In this document: positions 1 to 8,960 of the stretch, piece after piece
Numbering within the stretch: the first letter of the stretch is position 1
How the letters are laid out: each line of letters opens with the position of its first letter
DNA from: Microbacterium sp. CFH 31415
GTDB taxonomy: Bacteria > Actinomycetota > Actinomycetes > Actinomycetales > Microbacteriaceae
DNA: 64,000 nucleotides
NCBI RefSeq assembly: GCF_022538185.1
Contig: NZ_JAKYXC010000002.1
Location: 1-64,000 of the forward strand
Direction: 5' to 3'
The notes under the pieces: generated by a model
The model's input: only the letters and a program-made list of their open reading frames with translations
Database searches by the model: none
Told to the model about the DNA's origin: nothing
Translations under genes and position numbers: made by a program

Positions 1-5
1 TACAT
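1..5 (-). CDS. possible start codon of a leftward gene running off the window
   Basis: On the minus strand an ATG at positions 5-3 is preceded by GAAAGAGG four bases upstream, a reasonable ribosome binding site. Only two further bases of the gene are inside the window, so nothing can be said about its product. It would be the third gene of the leftward unit that starts near position 675. The call rests only on the ribosome binding site. Confidence 0.3.
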
Positions 6-47
6 CACGCCTCTTTCGGTGCAGGCTCAGGACGTGCGGGCGGGGGC

Positions 48-70
48 CCGCCGCCCGGTGCGGGCGGCGG
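48..70 (-). terminator. GC hairpin after the 84-residue protein gene
   Basis: Arms 48-57 and 61-70 are perfectly complementary (10 bp, 3-nt loop) and lie 13 bp past the stop codon of the leftward gene. No T-run follows on the minus strand, so it may be a weak or Rho-assisted terminator, or a hairpin that protects the mRNA end. Confidence 0.4.
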
Positions 71-82
71 ACCCGGTGGCCG

Positions 83-337
83 TCACGGCCGTGGCGCGAG
101 GAGGGCCTCGCGGAGGTAGGCGTGTTCACGCGCGGCGTTCGCGGTGCTCACGCGCCGAGCGCGAGCGTGACGCTCGCGGTCGTCGGTCAGCCGCGGAGTC
201 CGGCTGCCCCAGATCAGAAGCCGCAGGCCGAGGTGGAGGGCGATGCGGTCGACGAAGGGTGTGCGGGTGTCGCGGCTCTGAAGCCGCAGCGTATCGGGGA
301 CGCCCGAGAGGCGCTGCGGCGCAAAGGTGGTGTTCAT
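83..337 (-). CDS. small basic conserved protein, 84 aa, function unknown
   Basis: The product begins MNTTFAPQRL and is rich in Arg, with a short hydrophobic stretch in the middle (RIALHLGLRLLIWG, about residues 30-43) that may be an amphipathic or membrane-associated helix. The ATG at 337 is chosen because GGAAGAG lies upstream; the reading frame itself stays open to 418. It is the second gene of a leftward unit whose promoter is at 677-706 and whose first product is a 39-residue peptide. I recognise no family. Similar short Arg-rich proteins are, to my recollection, common and uncharacterised in Microbacteriaceae. Confidence 0.6.
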   Translation of the reverse strand: MNTTFAPQRLSGVPDTLRLQSRDTRTPFVDRIALHLGLRLLIWGSRTPRLTDDRERHARARRVSTANAAREHAYLREALLAPRP

Positions 338-481
338 GAGGATTGTTCTCTTCCGGATGGGTGGAGGTGGATGCCCGGAACCACGCGCGGTCGGGCGGGG
401 GATGTCATGCCGCAGCACGACGGGGTTGACGGCAGGGAGATGCGCTCAGCACCCGGTCATCGGGGCGGCGCAGGAGGATCG

Positions 482-497
482 TGCCCTCGAGAGGGCA
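482..497 (-). promoter_or_regulatory. stem-loop between leader peptide and 84-residue protein
   Basis: TGCCCTC at 482-488 pairs perfectly with GAGGGCA at 491-497, a compact hairpin 20 bases after the stop of the leader peptide in the leftward transcript. With the upstream small ORF it has the layout of an attenuator or translational leader. No T-run follows. The rest of 338-516 shows nothing else I can name. Confidence 0.4.
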
Positions 498-516
498 GAG
501 TTCTCCCCTGCGGGGA

Positions 517-636
517 TCAGCCGGCGGTGTGGAAGCCGCTGTTCTGAGTCGCGCCGAAGGAGCGGGTCCCCGACGCGCAGGCACGAGCCGCAACGCCGAT
601 GGGCGTGGTGACTCCGGTGGTGTTCATGTGCATCAT
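517..636 (-). CDS. 39-residue leader peptide or small protein
   Basis: A very strong Shine-Dalgarno (AAAGGAGG, 8 nt before the start) precedes ATG ATG CAC ATG. The encoded peptide starts MMHMNTTGVTTPIGVAARAC and ends SGFHTAG. Its own good promoter lies at 677-706. The internal MNTTG resembles the MNTTF start of the next gene, which hints at duplication or translational coupling. At 39 codons it is easily missed by gene finders. Its product could act as a peptide, or its translation could regulate the downstream gene through the hairpin at 482-497. No family is recognised. Confidence 0.6.
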   Translation of the reverse strand: MMHMNTTGVTTPIGVAARACASGTRSFGATQNSGFHTAG

Positions 637-676
637 TTCGGGGACCTCCTTTCTCGACTTCTAGACGCGGAGAGTG

Positions 677-706
677 ACACTAGCGCGGTCCGGTGGTCGG
701 CGTCAA
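677..706 (-). promoter_or_regulatory. near-consensus sigma-70 type promoter for the leader-peptide unit
   Basis: On the minus strand TTGACG (706-701) and TAGTGT (682-677) are separated by 18 bp, and transcription would begin about 7 bases later, roughly 30 bases before the AAAGGAGG ribosome site of the 39-codon ORF. Confidence 0.65.
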
Positions 707-834
707 GCGTTCTCGCAGATTCGCCGAACCACGGGCGTGTCGCGACGGCTGTGGAGTGTGCGGCTCGCCTCGAGGGGGAAAGTGCGGACCTCGGGTAGCG
801 TAGGGCGGTAGTCGACCGGGCTGGAGGACGATAG

Positions 835-3800
835 ATGCACCTGAAGAGCGTGACGCTCAAAGGGTTCAAGTCGTTCGCGCAGCCGACGACGTTCGCGCTG
901 GAACCCGGCGTGACGTGCATCGTCGGTCCCAACGGATCCGGAAAGTCGAACGTCGTCGACGCCCTCGCCTGGGTCATGGGCGAGCAGGGCGCGAAGACGC
1001 TCCGCGGCGGGAAGATGGAGGACGTCATCTTCGCCGGCACCGCCACGCGCGGCCCCCTCGGCCGCGCGGAGGTGCAGCTCACGATCGACAACAGCGACGG
1101 CGCGCTGCCGATCGAGTATTCCGAAGTCACGATCAGCCGGACGCTGTTCCGCAACGGGGCCAGCGAGTACGCGATCAACGGCGAGGTCTGCAGGCTGCTC
1201 GACGTGCAGGAACTGCTGAGCGACTCGGGCCTCGGCCGCGAGATGCACGTCATCGTCGGACAGGGTCGCCTCGACAGCGTGCTGCAGGCGTCGCCCGAGG
1301 ATCGCCGGGGTTTCATCGAGGAGGCCGCGGGGATCCTCAAGCACCGGCGTCGCAAGGAGAAGACCATCCGGAAACTGGAGGCGATGGAGGCGAACCTCAC
1401 GCGCCTCAGCGACCTCGCCGGCGAGCTCCGCCGGCAGCTCAAGCCCCTCGGTCGACAGGCCGAGATCGCGCGCGAGGCAGCGACGATCGCCGCCGTCGTG
1501 CGCGACGCGAAGGCGCGCCTGTTCGCCGACGAGATCGTGGCCCTGCGGGCCCAGCTCGCGTCCCACGCCCAGAACGAGCACGAGCGCCACGCCGAGCGCC
1601 TCGTGCTGCAGGATCAGCTCGACAACGCCCGCACGCGCATCGAGCTTCTCGAGGCGCAGCAGCGCTCGGAGGGCGTCGACCAGGCTCGGCGCGTCACCTA
1701 CGGGCTGGAGCGCGTGCAGGAGCGACTGCGCAGCCTGTACGCCCTCGCCGGCCAGCGTCTCGCCCTCCTCGGGGAGGCCGAAGACGACGATCGCATCGAG
1801 CTCACCACGGTGTCGCAGGCCATGATCGACGAGGCCCGCGCTGAGATCCAGGAGATCGCGGACGGACTCGGCGGCGCGCAGGATGCCGCGGCCGAGGCAT
1901 CCCGCGATGTGATGCGCGCCCGCGCCGAGCTCGACGCGCTCGACGCAGACATCTCCGCTCAGAGCGCTCTGGTCTCCGAGCACGACATGCGCATCACCGC
2001 GCTGCGTGGATCGGCCGAGGCCGCTGAGTCCGCCCTCGCCGCGGTGCGGGCCGCCGTGGAGCGGCAACAGCGCGCGCTGGACGCGGCTCTGGCCCGGCGG
2101 GCCGAGGCTGAGGAGACCCTGGCGGGCGTCGATCCGGATCTGGTTCCCGAGGGCTCGGCCGCGGAGTACGCCGCCGCCTACGAGCGCGCTCAGCGTGAGG
2201 CGACCGAGGCCGAGTCCGAGGTGGGCACGCTCCGGGAGCGGCTGCACGCGGCCGAGCGCGAGGTGGAGGCGCTCACCGCCCAGACGTCGGCGCTCGGCAG
2301 GGCGCTCGACCGGCGCAACGCGGCCGCCGAGATCGTCGAACGCGGCGCCGCCGGAGTCCGCGGCCTGCTCGGTGACGCAGTGAAGATCACCGCCGGATAC
2401 GAGGCGGCGATCGCCGCGGCGCTCGGCCCGCTCGTCGAGGGCATCCTGGTCGACAGTCGCGAGCACGCCGTCGAGACCGCACGCCTGGTGCGCGATGGAG
2501 ATCTCGGCACCGTCGACATCGCGATCGCCGACACCGGCGCCCTGGTGCCCGCGTTCCCCTCCATCGCGGGCGTCGTCCCGGCGCGCGACGTGGTCTCCGC
2601 ACCCGACGGCGTGCTCGGCATCCTGTCCTTCGTCGTGATCGCCGACGATCTCGACGCAGCCCTCGCCGCCGGACCCGCGATCGCCGCCGCCGACGTGGGC
2701 GGTCCGGTCACCGTGGTGACGAGGTCGGGTGAGGTCGTCACCGACTACACCGTGCGCGCCGGCTCGGGGCAGGGCCGCTCGCGACTTGAACTGGCCGCGG
2801 AGCGGGATGCCGCGGCGGACCGTCGGGACGAGATCACCGTGGTCGCCGACTCGCTGCGCGACGCACTCTCCGACGCGGCGCGGGCGCTCGAAGCCGCACG
2901 CCACCGCACCAAGGCGGCGTTGACGACCCTGCGCGAGCACGATGCGGCACTGGCCGCGCACACCGAGCAGGTCAACCGCGCGACCGTGCGCTACGAGGCC
3001 GCGGTCGCGGAGTGCGATCGCCTCGCGGCAGGCGTCGCGCAGGCCGCGTCGGCCGTGGAGGACGCGGAGGCGTCTGCCCGGTCGGCCGGCGACCAGCTCA
3101 CCGCGGCGCTCGAAGCGCCGCGCCCCATCCTCGATGCGTCGGCGCGCGACGGCATGCTCGGCGCGCTCGAGGCGGCGCGCGACGCCGAGATGCGGGCGCG
3201 CCTGGACGTCGAGACCCTCAAGGAGCGCATACGCGCTGGCGAGGCCCGGGTCGCAGGACTCGAGCGGCAGCGCGAGCGCGAGCGCGAGGCCGCGGCCGAA
3301 GCGGCACGTCGCGCCGTCGTGCGGCGTGCGCAGCGCGAGACGGCGGCAGGGGTCGCAGCCCAGCTGCCCGCGGTGCTCGACTCGGTCGAGCGGTCCCTCG
3401 CGCAGGCGCGGTCCGAGCTCGCCCAGGCGGAGTCGGAGCGCACCGCGCTGACGGCCGAGCTCGGCGAGCTGCGTCGTCAGGAGGCCGGGGCTCGCGAGCG
3501 TCTTGCCGGACTCACCGAGACCGTCCACAGCCTCGAGCTGCAGATCCACGAGAAGCGCCTTCACGTCACGGGACTCCTCGAGCGGGTGAGTTCCGAACTC
3601 GGGCTCGACGAAGACATTCTCGTTTCGGAATATGGTCCGGACCAGCCGGTTCCAGCGGGTTCCTCGGCGGATGGCGACGAAGACGCCGAGGCCGAAGCAT
3701 TCGTTCCGTACGATCGCGCCCAGCAGCGCCGACGACTGCAGGAGGCCGAGCGCAAGCTCACCCAGCTCGGCCGGGTCAACCCCCTCGCGCTCGAGGAGTT

Positions 3801-4374
3801 CGCCGCGCTCGAGCAGCGCCACAAGTTCCTCACCGAGCAGCTCGCCGACCTCACGCAGACTCGCAAGGACCTGCTAACGATCATCGAGGAGCTCGACGAG
3901 CGGATGCAGGTGATCTTCCTCGCGGCGTTCGAGGACACCAGGACGGCATTCGGCGAGGTGTTCCCCATCCTCTTCCCGGGGGGCTCGGGCAGCATCTCGC
4001 TGACCAACCCGGACGACCCGCTGACGACGGGGATCGAGGTCGCAGTGCGCCCGGTCGGCAAGAAGATCGAGCGGCTCTCACTGCTGTCGGGCGGTGAGCG
4101 GTCGCTCGCGGCGGTCGCGCTGCTGACCGCGATCTTCAAGGCGCGTCCCAGCCCGTTCTACATTCTGGACGAGGTCGAGGCCGCCCTCGACGACGCCAAC
4201 CTCGGCCGCCTGCTCGGGGTCTTCGAGCAGTTGCGCGAGTCGAGCCAGTTGATCGTCATCACGCATCAGAAGCGCACGATGGAGATCGCCGATGCCCTGT
4301 ACGGGGTCTCGATGCGCCAGGACGGCGTCTCCGCCGTCGTCGGCCAGCGGCTGGGAGACCGCGCCGCGAGCTGA
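835..4374 (+). CDS. smc: chromosome segregation SMC ATPase
   Basis: Full-length SMC of 1179 residues, the core of the condensin complex that acts with ScpA and ScpB to compact and resolve chromosomes. The N-terminal half-ATPase has the Walker A motif GPNGSGKSN near residue 32. Long coiled coils flank a hinge at roughly 505-670 (GVRGLLGDAVK, then LVEGILVDS). The C-terminal half carries the ABC signature LSGGERSL near 1083 and the Walker B YILDEVEAALDD near 1106. The start is fixed by GGAGG at 823-827. An acidic insert (GDEDAEAEAF) lies near 945. It is convergent with the STAND gene at 4381 with only six bases between, so no separate terminator is visible. This is a core gene and ftsY follows nearby, as is usual in actinobacteria. 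Confidence 0.97.
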   Translation: MHLKSVTLKGFKSFAQPTTFALEPGVTCIVGPNGSGKSNVVDALAWVMGEQGAKTLRGGKMEDVIFAGTATRGPLGRAEVQLTIDNSDGALPIEYSEVTISRTLFRNGASEYAINGEVCRLLDVQELLSDSGLGREMHVIVGQGRLDSVLQASPEDRRGFIEEAAGILKHRRRKEKTIRKLEAMEANLTRLSDLAGELRRQLKPLGRQAEIAREAATIAAVVRDAKARLFADEIVALRAQLASHAQNEHERHAERLVLQDQLDNARTRIELLEAQQRSEGVDQARRVTYGLERVQERLRSLYALAGQRLALLGEAEDDDRIELTTVSQAMIDEARAEIQEIADGLGGAQDAAAEASRDVMRARAELDALDADISAQSALVSEHDMRITALRGSAEAAESALAAVRAAVERQQRALDAALARRAEAEETLAGVDPDLVPEGSAAEYAAAYERAQREATEAESEVGTLRERLHAAEREVEALTAQTSALGRALDRRNAAAEIVERGAAGVRGLLGDAVKITAGYEAAIAAALGPLVEGILVDSREHAVETARLVRDGDLGTVDIAIADTGALVPAFPSIAGVVPARDVVSAPDGVLGILSFVVIADDLDAALAAGPAIAAADVGGPVTVVTRSGEVVTDYTVRAGSGQGRSRLELAAERDAAADRRDEITVVADSLRDALSDAARALEAARHRTKAALTTLREHDAALAAHTEQVNRATVRYEAAVAECDRLAAGVAQAASAVEDAEASARSAGDQLTAALEAPRPILDASARDGMLGALEAARDAEMRARLDVETLKERIRAGEARVAGLERQREREREAAAEAARRAVVRRAQRETAAGVAAQLPAVLDSVERSLAQARSELAQAESERTALTAELGELRRQEAGARERLAGLTETVHSLELQIHEKRLHVTGLLERVSSELGLDEDILVSEYGPDQPVPAGSSADGDEDAEAEAFVPYDRAQQRRRLQEAERKLTQLGRVNPLALEEFAALEQRHKFLTEQLADLTQTRKDLLTIIEELDERMQVIFLAAFEDTRTAFGEVFPILFPGGSGSISLTNPDDPLTTGIEVAVRPVGKKIERLSLLSGGERSLAAVALLTAIFKARPSPFYILDEVEAALDDANLGRLLGVFEQLRESSQLIVITHQKRTMEIADALYGVSMRQDGVSAVVGQRLGDRAAS

Positions 4375-4380
4375 CGCGGG

Positions 4381-6996
4381 CTACGCTCCGGCGGGCGCGC
4401 CGACGGCGTCGCGGACCATCGCCATGGCCTCGGTCAAGCGCAGGGCCGCCCCCGTGTCGTAGGCGCGGGACCACTCTGCGGGGGTCAACTCAGCGCGGAC
4501 TCGGCGTCGGAGATCCTCCTCGTGGCCGCGCGAGTTCGGCCACGGCGCGACGCCGGTGCGCCGTCGCAGGCCGTCGATGGCGCCGACCGCGATAGCAGCG
4601 GGTTCGGCTCGCCCCTCGGCCAGAGAGAGATCCCCGAAGGCTGCGAGGACGAGGCTCGCCGAGAGCGTCACCGTGCGCTCGTCGTCGAGACGGCTCAGCA
4701 GCCGACGCAGACGATCACGTGCCGCGTCCGTCGCGTCGGAGCGCACATCCATGATCGCGAGGTGGGTGAGACCGGCAGCCGTGAGCCACTGGATGTCGAG
4801 CCGGCCGCCGAACTCGTCGACTTCCCTGAGGTAGCGACGGGCGCTGTCATAGTCGCCTACCGCCATGCGGAGCATGCCGATCGTCAGCGCGGCGGCGGCG
4901 ACGAAGAGATCTTCGCGCGATGCGTAGCCGGCATAGGCGGCCTCGGCGGATGCGAGCGCGCCGTCGATGTCGCCGCGGAGCGGACGCACCCAGGAATCGG
5001 CGAGCAGAAGCGCATCGCGAAGCTCGGGATCGTCGAGCGTCGCCATGCGCTGCGCGATCGCGTCGACCGCATCCAGCGCGGCCTGATCATCGCCGACCTC
5101 GGTCGAGGTGACGGCGATGGTGAAGAGCAGCTCGGTCTCGGCTCTCTCGTCGAGGTCGCCGGGGCGCACGACGCGCTGCAGCTCTCCGGCGAGACGCCGG
5201 GCCTCCGACATCCGGTCGAAGACCTGCCAGTAGAGCCAGAGGGAACGGAACAGATGCGGCAGCCGGGCGACGTCGTGGGCGAAGAACCAGCGGATCGCCG
5301 CGCGGAGATTGTCTTCCTCGGTGTGAAGCCGCTCGCCCCACGACGCCCGGTCCGCGGCGTCGACGTCGCCTTCAGCCAGGTCGGCGAAGAAGCGTGCGTG
5401 GCACCGTTCGGCCTCGGCGCGGTCCTCACCGATCAGCAACTCGGCCGCATACTCGCGGACCGCGGTGAGCATGCGGAAGCGGGGCTCGTCGTCACCGAGG
5501 GCCACCACGACCAGGCTGTTCCCGACCAGCAGATCGAGCAGCTCGAGCGCGGCGTCCTCATCGAGACCGGCTACCGCGGCGGCTGCGGAGACCGTCCAGC
5601 CGCCGACGAAGACCGACAGCCGGGCCAGCAGTCGCCGTTCGTCCTCGCCGAGCAGGCCGACGCTCCACTCGACGGTCGCGCGCAGCCCGCGCTGACGCTG
5701 GGGCAGGTCCACCGGTCCGCTGCCGAGCGCGTCGAGTACCTTCTCGAGGCGCGCCAGCACCGCGACCGGATCGAGCAGTCGCGTGCGCGCCGCGGCGAGC
5801 TCGATGGCCAGCGGCAGGCCGTCCAGCCGCCGGCAGATCGCGAGCACCGCTCCGATACTGCGGGGCGAGGAGTCGACGCGCCGCCCGACGGCGTCGGCGC
5901 GGTCCAGGAAGAGCTGGACGGCGGGAAGCAGCAGCGCGTCCTCGATGCTCACTCGATCGCCCGGCTCGCTGCCCGTCTCGAGCGGCGGGAGCACGTACTC
6001 GTGCTCGGCGCGCAGGCGCAGTGCGATGCGACTCGTCGCCACGATCTTCAGGCCGGGGCAGGATGCCAGCAGGGCATCGAGTTCGGGCGCGATCCTCGTG
6101 ACCTGCTCGAGATTGTCGAGGATCAGCAGCGTCGGCCGTGTCGAGAAGTGATCGATCAGGATCTCCCTGGTCGACCTCGTGCCCTCGATGACGACGTCGG
6201 CAGCCGACGCGATGCGGGGGAGCACCTCCGCCTCGTCCATGGCGTCGGCCAGCGGCACGAAGAGGACCGGAGTCGCGGCCGCGTCCGTCAGCGCTTCGCC
6301 GACGGCGATGGCCACGCGGGTCTTGCCCATCCCGCCCGGTCCGGTGACGGTGACGAGACGGACGTCGGGCGCCCGCAGCATGGCCACGATCGCGGCGACG
6401 TCGTCATCGCGCCCGACCAGTGATGTCGCCGGGACAGGAAGCGTTCGGCGCGGAGCCGCCGGCCGGGGCGCGTCGGACGCGGCATCGGGGCGCGGCGCCG
6501 CGGTCGCTCGCGCACCGCTGACGAAACGCTCGCTGAGCAGCAGGGCGAGGTCGTCGCGCACCAGCCTGCCGAGCTCGCGCGTGCTGCGGAACGTGCGATA
6601 CGCGTCGGTCCCCTGGGCGCGGATCTCATCGATCATCGCCTCGAGACGAGGCTGCCGCTCGGGGGCCGGCGCCTTCAGATAGAGCAGCCGCGGGCGCCCG
6701 CTGGACAGCCGGAACTCGTCCTCCAGCCCTGAGATGTCCATCCCGGGGCCGACCCAGCCGTAGCTCTCCCAGTACAGCCCGACGAACACGTCGGACTGCG
6801 CGAGATAGGCCCGGTAGAGCTCCTGAGGCGGATGCGGGCGCGCGCCCAACTCGAACATCACGGGGGCAAGCCCGAGCGACGTGATCGCCCGGGCGACGGC
6901 GGCCCGTTCCTCTGCGAGTTCGGCCAGGGTCGAACTCACGAACACCCGCAGGCGCTGGTCCGGCGTGCGGATCACCGCACTCTCGTCGGGCGACAT
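4381..6996 (-). CDS. DUF4062 / NB-ARC STAND ATPase with helical repeats
   Basis: A protein of 871 residues with three parts. Residues about 10-130 match DUF4062 (LRVFVSSTLAELAEERAAV, then SDVFVGLYWESYGWV). Residues about 190-450 form an NB-ARC-like STAND ATPase with a P-loop (GPGGMGKT near 215), Walker B LLILDNLEQ and the later LPLAIELAAAR motif. The remaining C-terminal half is a helical, TPR-like region. No LuxR helix-turn-helix was seen at the C-terminus. STAND proteins are nucleotide switches that oligomerise on sensing a ligand; DUF4062-STAND proteins have been proposed to act in signalling or conflict systems. The ATG at 6996 gives a start just before DUF4062, and GAGGGG lies directly upstream. 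The open frame runs back through ftsY in antisense, which is not believed. The true role is unknown. Confidence 0.8.
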   Translation of the reverse strand: MSPDESAVIRTPDQRLRVFVSSTLAELAEERAAVARAITSLGLAPVMFELGARPHPPQELYRAYLAQSDVFVGLYWESYGWVGPGMDISGLEDEFRLSSGRPRLLYLKAPAPERQPRLEAMIDEIRAQGTDAYRTFRSTRELGRLVRDDLALLLSERFVSGARATAAPRPDAASDAPRPAAPRRTLPVPATSLVGRDDDVAAIVAMLRAPDVRLVTVTGPGGMGKTRVAIAVGEALTDAAATPVLFVPLADAMDEAEVLPRIASAADVVIEGTRSTREILIDHFSTRPTLLILDNLEQVTRIAPELDALLASCPGLKIVATSRIALRLRAEHEYVLPPLETGSEPGDRVSIEDALLLPAVQLFLDRADAVGRRVDSSPRSIGAVLAICRRLDGLPLAIELAAARTRLLDPVAVLARLEKVLDALGSGPVDLPQRQRGLRATVEWSVGLLGEDERRLLARLSVFVGGWTVSAAAAVAGLDEDAALELLDLLVGNSLVVVALGDDEPRFRMLTAVREYAAELLIGEDRAEAERCHARFFADLAEGDVDAADRASWGERLHTEEDNLRAAIRWFFAHDVARLPHLFRSLWLYWQVFDRMSEARRLAGELQRVVRPGDLDERAETELLFTIAVTSTEVGDDQAALDAVDAIAQRMATLDDPELRDALLLADSWVRPLRGDIDGALASAEAAYAGYASREDLFVAAAALTIGMLRMAVGDYDSARRYLREVDEFGGRLDIQWLTAAGLTHLAIMDVRSDATDAARDRLRRLLSRLDDERTVTLSASLVLAAFGDLSLAEGRAEPAAIAVGAIDGLRRRTGVAPWPNSRGHEEDLRRRVRAELTPAEWSRAYDTGAALRLTEAMAMVRDAVGAPAGA

Positions 6997-7037
6997 CCCC
7001 TCATCATGCCGTGAACGCCGACGCCGCGCGCGATGAA

Positions 7038-7043
7038 TAGGCT
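7038..7043 (+). promoter_or_regulatory. leaderless -10 box of ftsY
   Basis: TAGGCT ends seven bases before the ATG at 7051, so transcription would start at or next to the start codon. No Shine-Dalgarno is present. Confidence 0.5.
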
Positions 7044-7050
7044 GGACCCC

Positions 7051-7923
7051 ATGGCTGAAAGCTCCTGGTCGCTCGGTCGCGCACTGCGCGGGATGTTCGT
7101 CAAACCCACGATCGACGAGACCACATGGGACGACCTCGAGACGGCGCTCATCACCGCCGATTTCGGGCCGGACATCTCCGAACGCATCGTTGAGGAGCTT
7201 CGCGAGAAGGTCGACCGCTTCCGCACGACCGATCCGAAGGACCTCCAGCGCATGCTGAAGGAGACCCTCGAGGAGCACTTCGCGAAGTTCGACACCACCC
7301 TGCGCCTCACCGAGCGCCCGGCGGTCGTGCTCGTGGTCGGCGTCAACGGCGTCGGGAAGACGACGACGATCGGCAAGTTCGCGAAGTTCCTGCAGCGCTA
7401 CGGACGCTCGGTCGTCGTCGGCGCCGCCGACACCTTCCGGGCCGCCGCCGTCGATCAGCTCGCGACGTGGGCGGAGCGCGGCGGGGCCGAGATCGTGCGG
7501 CCGCAGCAGGAGGGCCAGGACCCGGCATCCGTCGCCTTCCAGACCATCGACTACGCGAAGCGCACCGGCACCGAGATCGTCCTGGTCGACACGGCGGGGC
7601 GCCTCCACACCAAGGGCGGGCTCATGGACGAGCTCACGAAGATCCGGCGCGTGATCGAGAAGCAGGCCCCCATCAGCGAGGTGCTGCTCGTGCTCGACGC
7701 GACGACGGGGCAGAACGGCGTGATGCAGGCGCAGGCGTTCCTCGAGCACGCGGGTGTCACCGGTCTCGTGCTCACGAAGCTCGACGGCTCGGCCAAGGGC
7801 GGCTTCGTCCTCGCGGTGCAGGAGCGCACCGGGATCCCCGTGAAACTGCTCGGTCAGGGCGAGGGGATCGGTGACCTGACGGGGTTCACACCGCACGTTT
7901 TCGCGGCATCTCTCGTCGACTGA
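7051..7923 (+). CDS. ftsY: signal recognition particle receptor FtsY
   Basis: SRP receptor GTPase of 290 residues that docks the Ffh-ribosome complex at the membrane. The N domain occupies about 1-85. The G domain follows with G1 VGVNGVGKTTTIGK near 96, DTFRAAAVDQL, the G3 box VDTAGR and the G4 TKLDGSAKGG, ending in the usual helix. The acidic A domain of E. coli FtsY is absent, as in many short FtsY proteins. The ATG at 7051 is preferred over the in-frame ATG at 7033 because a TAGGCT -10 box lies between them and the family N domain begins at MAESSWSLG. Its partner ffh is at 11751. Confidence 0.95.
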   Translation: MAESSWSLGRALRGMFVKPTIDETTWDDLETALITADFGPDISERIVEELREKVDRFRTTDPKDLQRMLKETLEEHFAKFDTTLRLTERPAVVLVVGVNGVGKTTTIGKFAKFLQRYGRSVVVGAADTFRAAAVDQLATWAERGGAEIVRPQQEGQDPASVAFQTIDYAKRTGTEIVLVDTAGRLHTKGGLMDELTKIRRVIEKQAPISEVLLVLDATTGQNGVMQAQAFLEHAGVTGLVLTKLDGSAKGGFVLAVQERTGIPVKLLGQGEGIGDLTGFTPHVFAASLVD

Positions 7924-8012
7924 GAACGCCGCCGGATGACGCGCGCGTAACGGATCCGCGCGACGCGCGGTAAGGGCTACCGCCTGAGCGCGCAGGCTGG
8001 TTTCATGGGGTC

Positions 8013-8513
8013 ATGGCGATCGAGCACGACTACTTCGGACTCCTCGAGTCGGGTCCGGACGGTTCGATCTTCTGGTCCGAGAGCGTCGAACTGGGAGATC
8101 AGTCGGTGACGGTCGACCTGACCGCGCCCGACCAGGACGACGTGTCCGAGGCCGCGCTCGACGTCGCCGCCGGACTCATCTCGGCGATCGAGGACATCGA
8201 CCGCAGCGCCCGCAACTCGATGGTGAACGAGCTGAGCGATCGCACCAGCGAGGTGACCGAGTACATCCTGGAGCAGCAGGATTCGCTGGGCGACGATCTC
8301 GAAGACCTCCTCGTCGACATCTCGGGGGACACGCACATCGACGTGATCCGCTCGCTGCAGCTGATGAGCATGACGATCCTCGCCGACGAGCACGGCGGAG
8401 CCGATCCGTTCGCGGTGCTGGAGTACGCGCTCGACCCCGACGCGACCGACGATGTGCTGCTGGTGAATCTCGACTCCGAGGGCGGGGTGCTGTCGGTCAC
8501 CAGCGCCGAGTGA
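8013..8513 (+). CDS. conserved acidic cytoplasmic protein, DUF2004-like
   Basis: Acidic protein of 166 residues without signal peptide or membrane segments. The start MAIEHDYFGL and the later blocks LISAIEDIDRSARNSM and DLLVDISGDTHIDV resemble DUF2004 family proteins, whose role is not known. It sits between ftsY and the MSMEG_6728-like gene with four bases to the next start, so the two are probably co-transcribed. The family call is from memory and only moderately sure. Confidence 0.7.
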   Translation: MAIEHDYFGLLESGPDGSIFWSESVELGDQSVTVDLTAPDQDDVSEAALDVAAGLISAIEDIDRSARNSMVNELSDRTSEVTEYILEQQDSLGDDLEDLLVDISGDTHIDVIRSLQLMSMTILADEHGGADPFAVLEYALDPDATDDVLLVNLDSEGGVLSVTSAE

Positions 8514-8517
8514 CCGG

Positions 8518-8949
8518 GTGCAGACCTTCCTGCCGTATCCCTCGTTCGGGGACTCCGCTGCCGCGCTCGACCCGGCCCGCCTCGGCAAGCAGCGCGTCGA
8601 GACCCTCCAGCTGCTCCGCGCGAACACTGTGCCCGGCTACGGCTGGCGCCATCATCCCGCGGCGAAGATGTGGGCGGGCCGGCTTCCGGCGCTCGTCGCG
8701 TACGGATTGGCGATGACGGATGCCTGGACCGCGCTCGGTCGCGCCGACAGCGTCCGCGCGCAGCTGCTCGAGTTCGCGCCTGAGGTCGACGGCGTGCCGC
8801 AGTCGGACATCGAGATGCCGCGGTGGCTCGGCGATGAGGCCTTCCACCTGTCGCATCGGTCGAACCTGGTGCGCAAGGACCCCGAGTTCTATCGACCTCG
8901 GTTCGGCGACGTTCCCGACGACCTGCCGTACATCTGGCCGACGCCGTAG
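8518..8949 (+). CDS. MSMEG_6728-like conserved protein
   Basis: A 143-residue protein starting at a GTG four bases after the upstream stop. The opening MQTFLPYPSFGDSAAALD followed by RLGKQRVETLQLL is characteristic of the MSMEG_6728 family of actinobacteria, distantly related to pyrimidine-dimer glycosylase type proteins. Further conserved blocks are GWRHHPAAKMWAG and SHRSNLVRKDPEFY. A role in DNA repair would be inference only. It is convergent with lipA, 11 bases between stops. Confidence 0.8.
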   Translation: MQTFLPYPSFGDSAAALDPARLGKQRVETLQLLRANTVPGYGWRHHPAAKMWAGRLPALVAYGLAMTDAWTALGRADSVRAQLLEFAPEVDGVPQSDIEMPRWLGDEAFHLSHRSNLVRKDPEFYRPRFGDVPDDLPYIWPTP

Positions 8950-8960
8950 CACGCGGGCGG

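Noticed and set aside
703..3822. Long minus-strand open frame of more than 1000 codons opposite smc
   Set aside because: Its product is low-complexity (Arg, Gly, Leu rich) without any family motif, while the plus strand gives a full SMC. It is a GC-codon shadow.
6997..7896. N-terminal extension of the STAND gene across ftsY
   Set aside because: The frame stays open in antisense to ftsY but has no domain and would bury a core gene; DUF4062 begins right after ATG 6996.
7956..7970. CCGCGCG-A-CGCGCGG as a terminator after ftsY
   Set aside because: The loop would be a single base and self-complementary CG runs are frequent in this composition; too weak to annotate.
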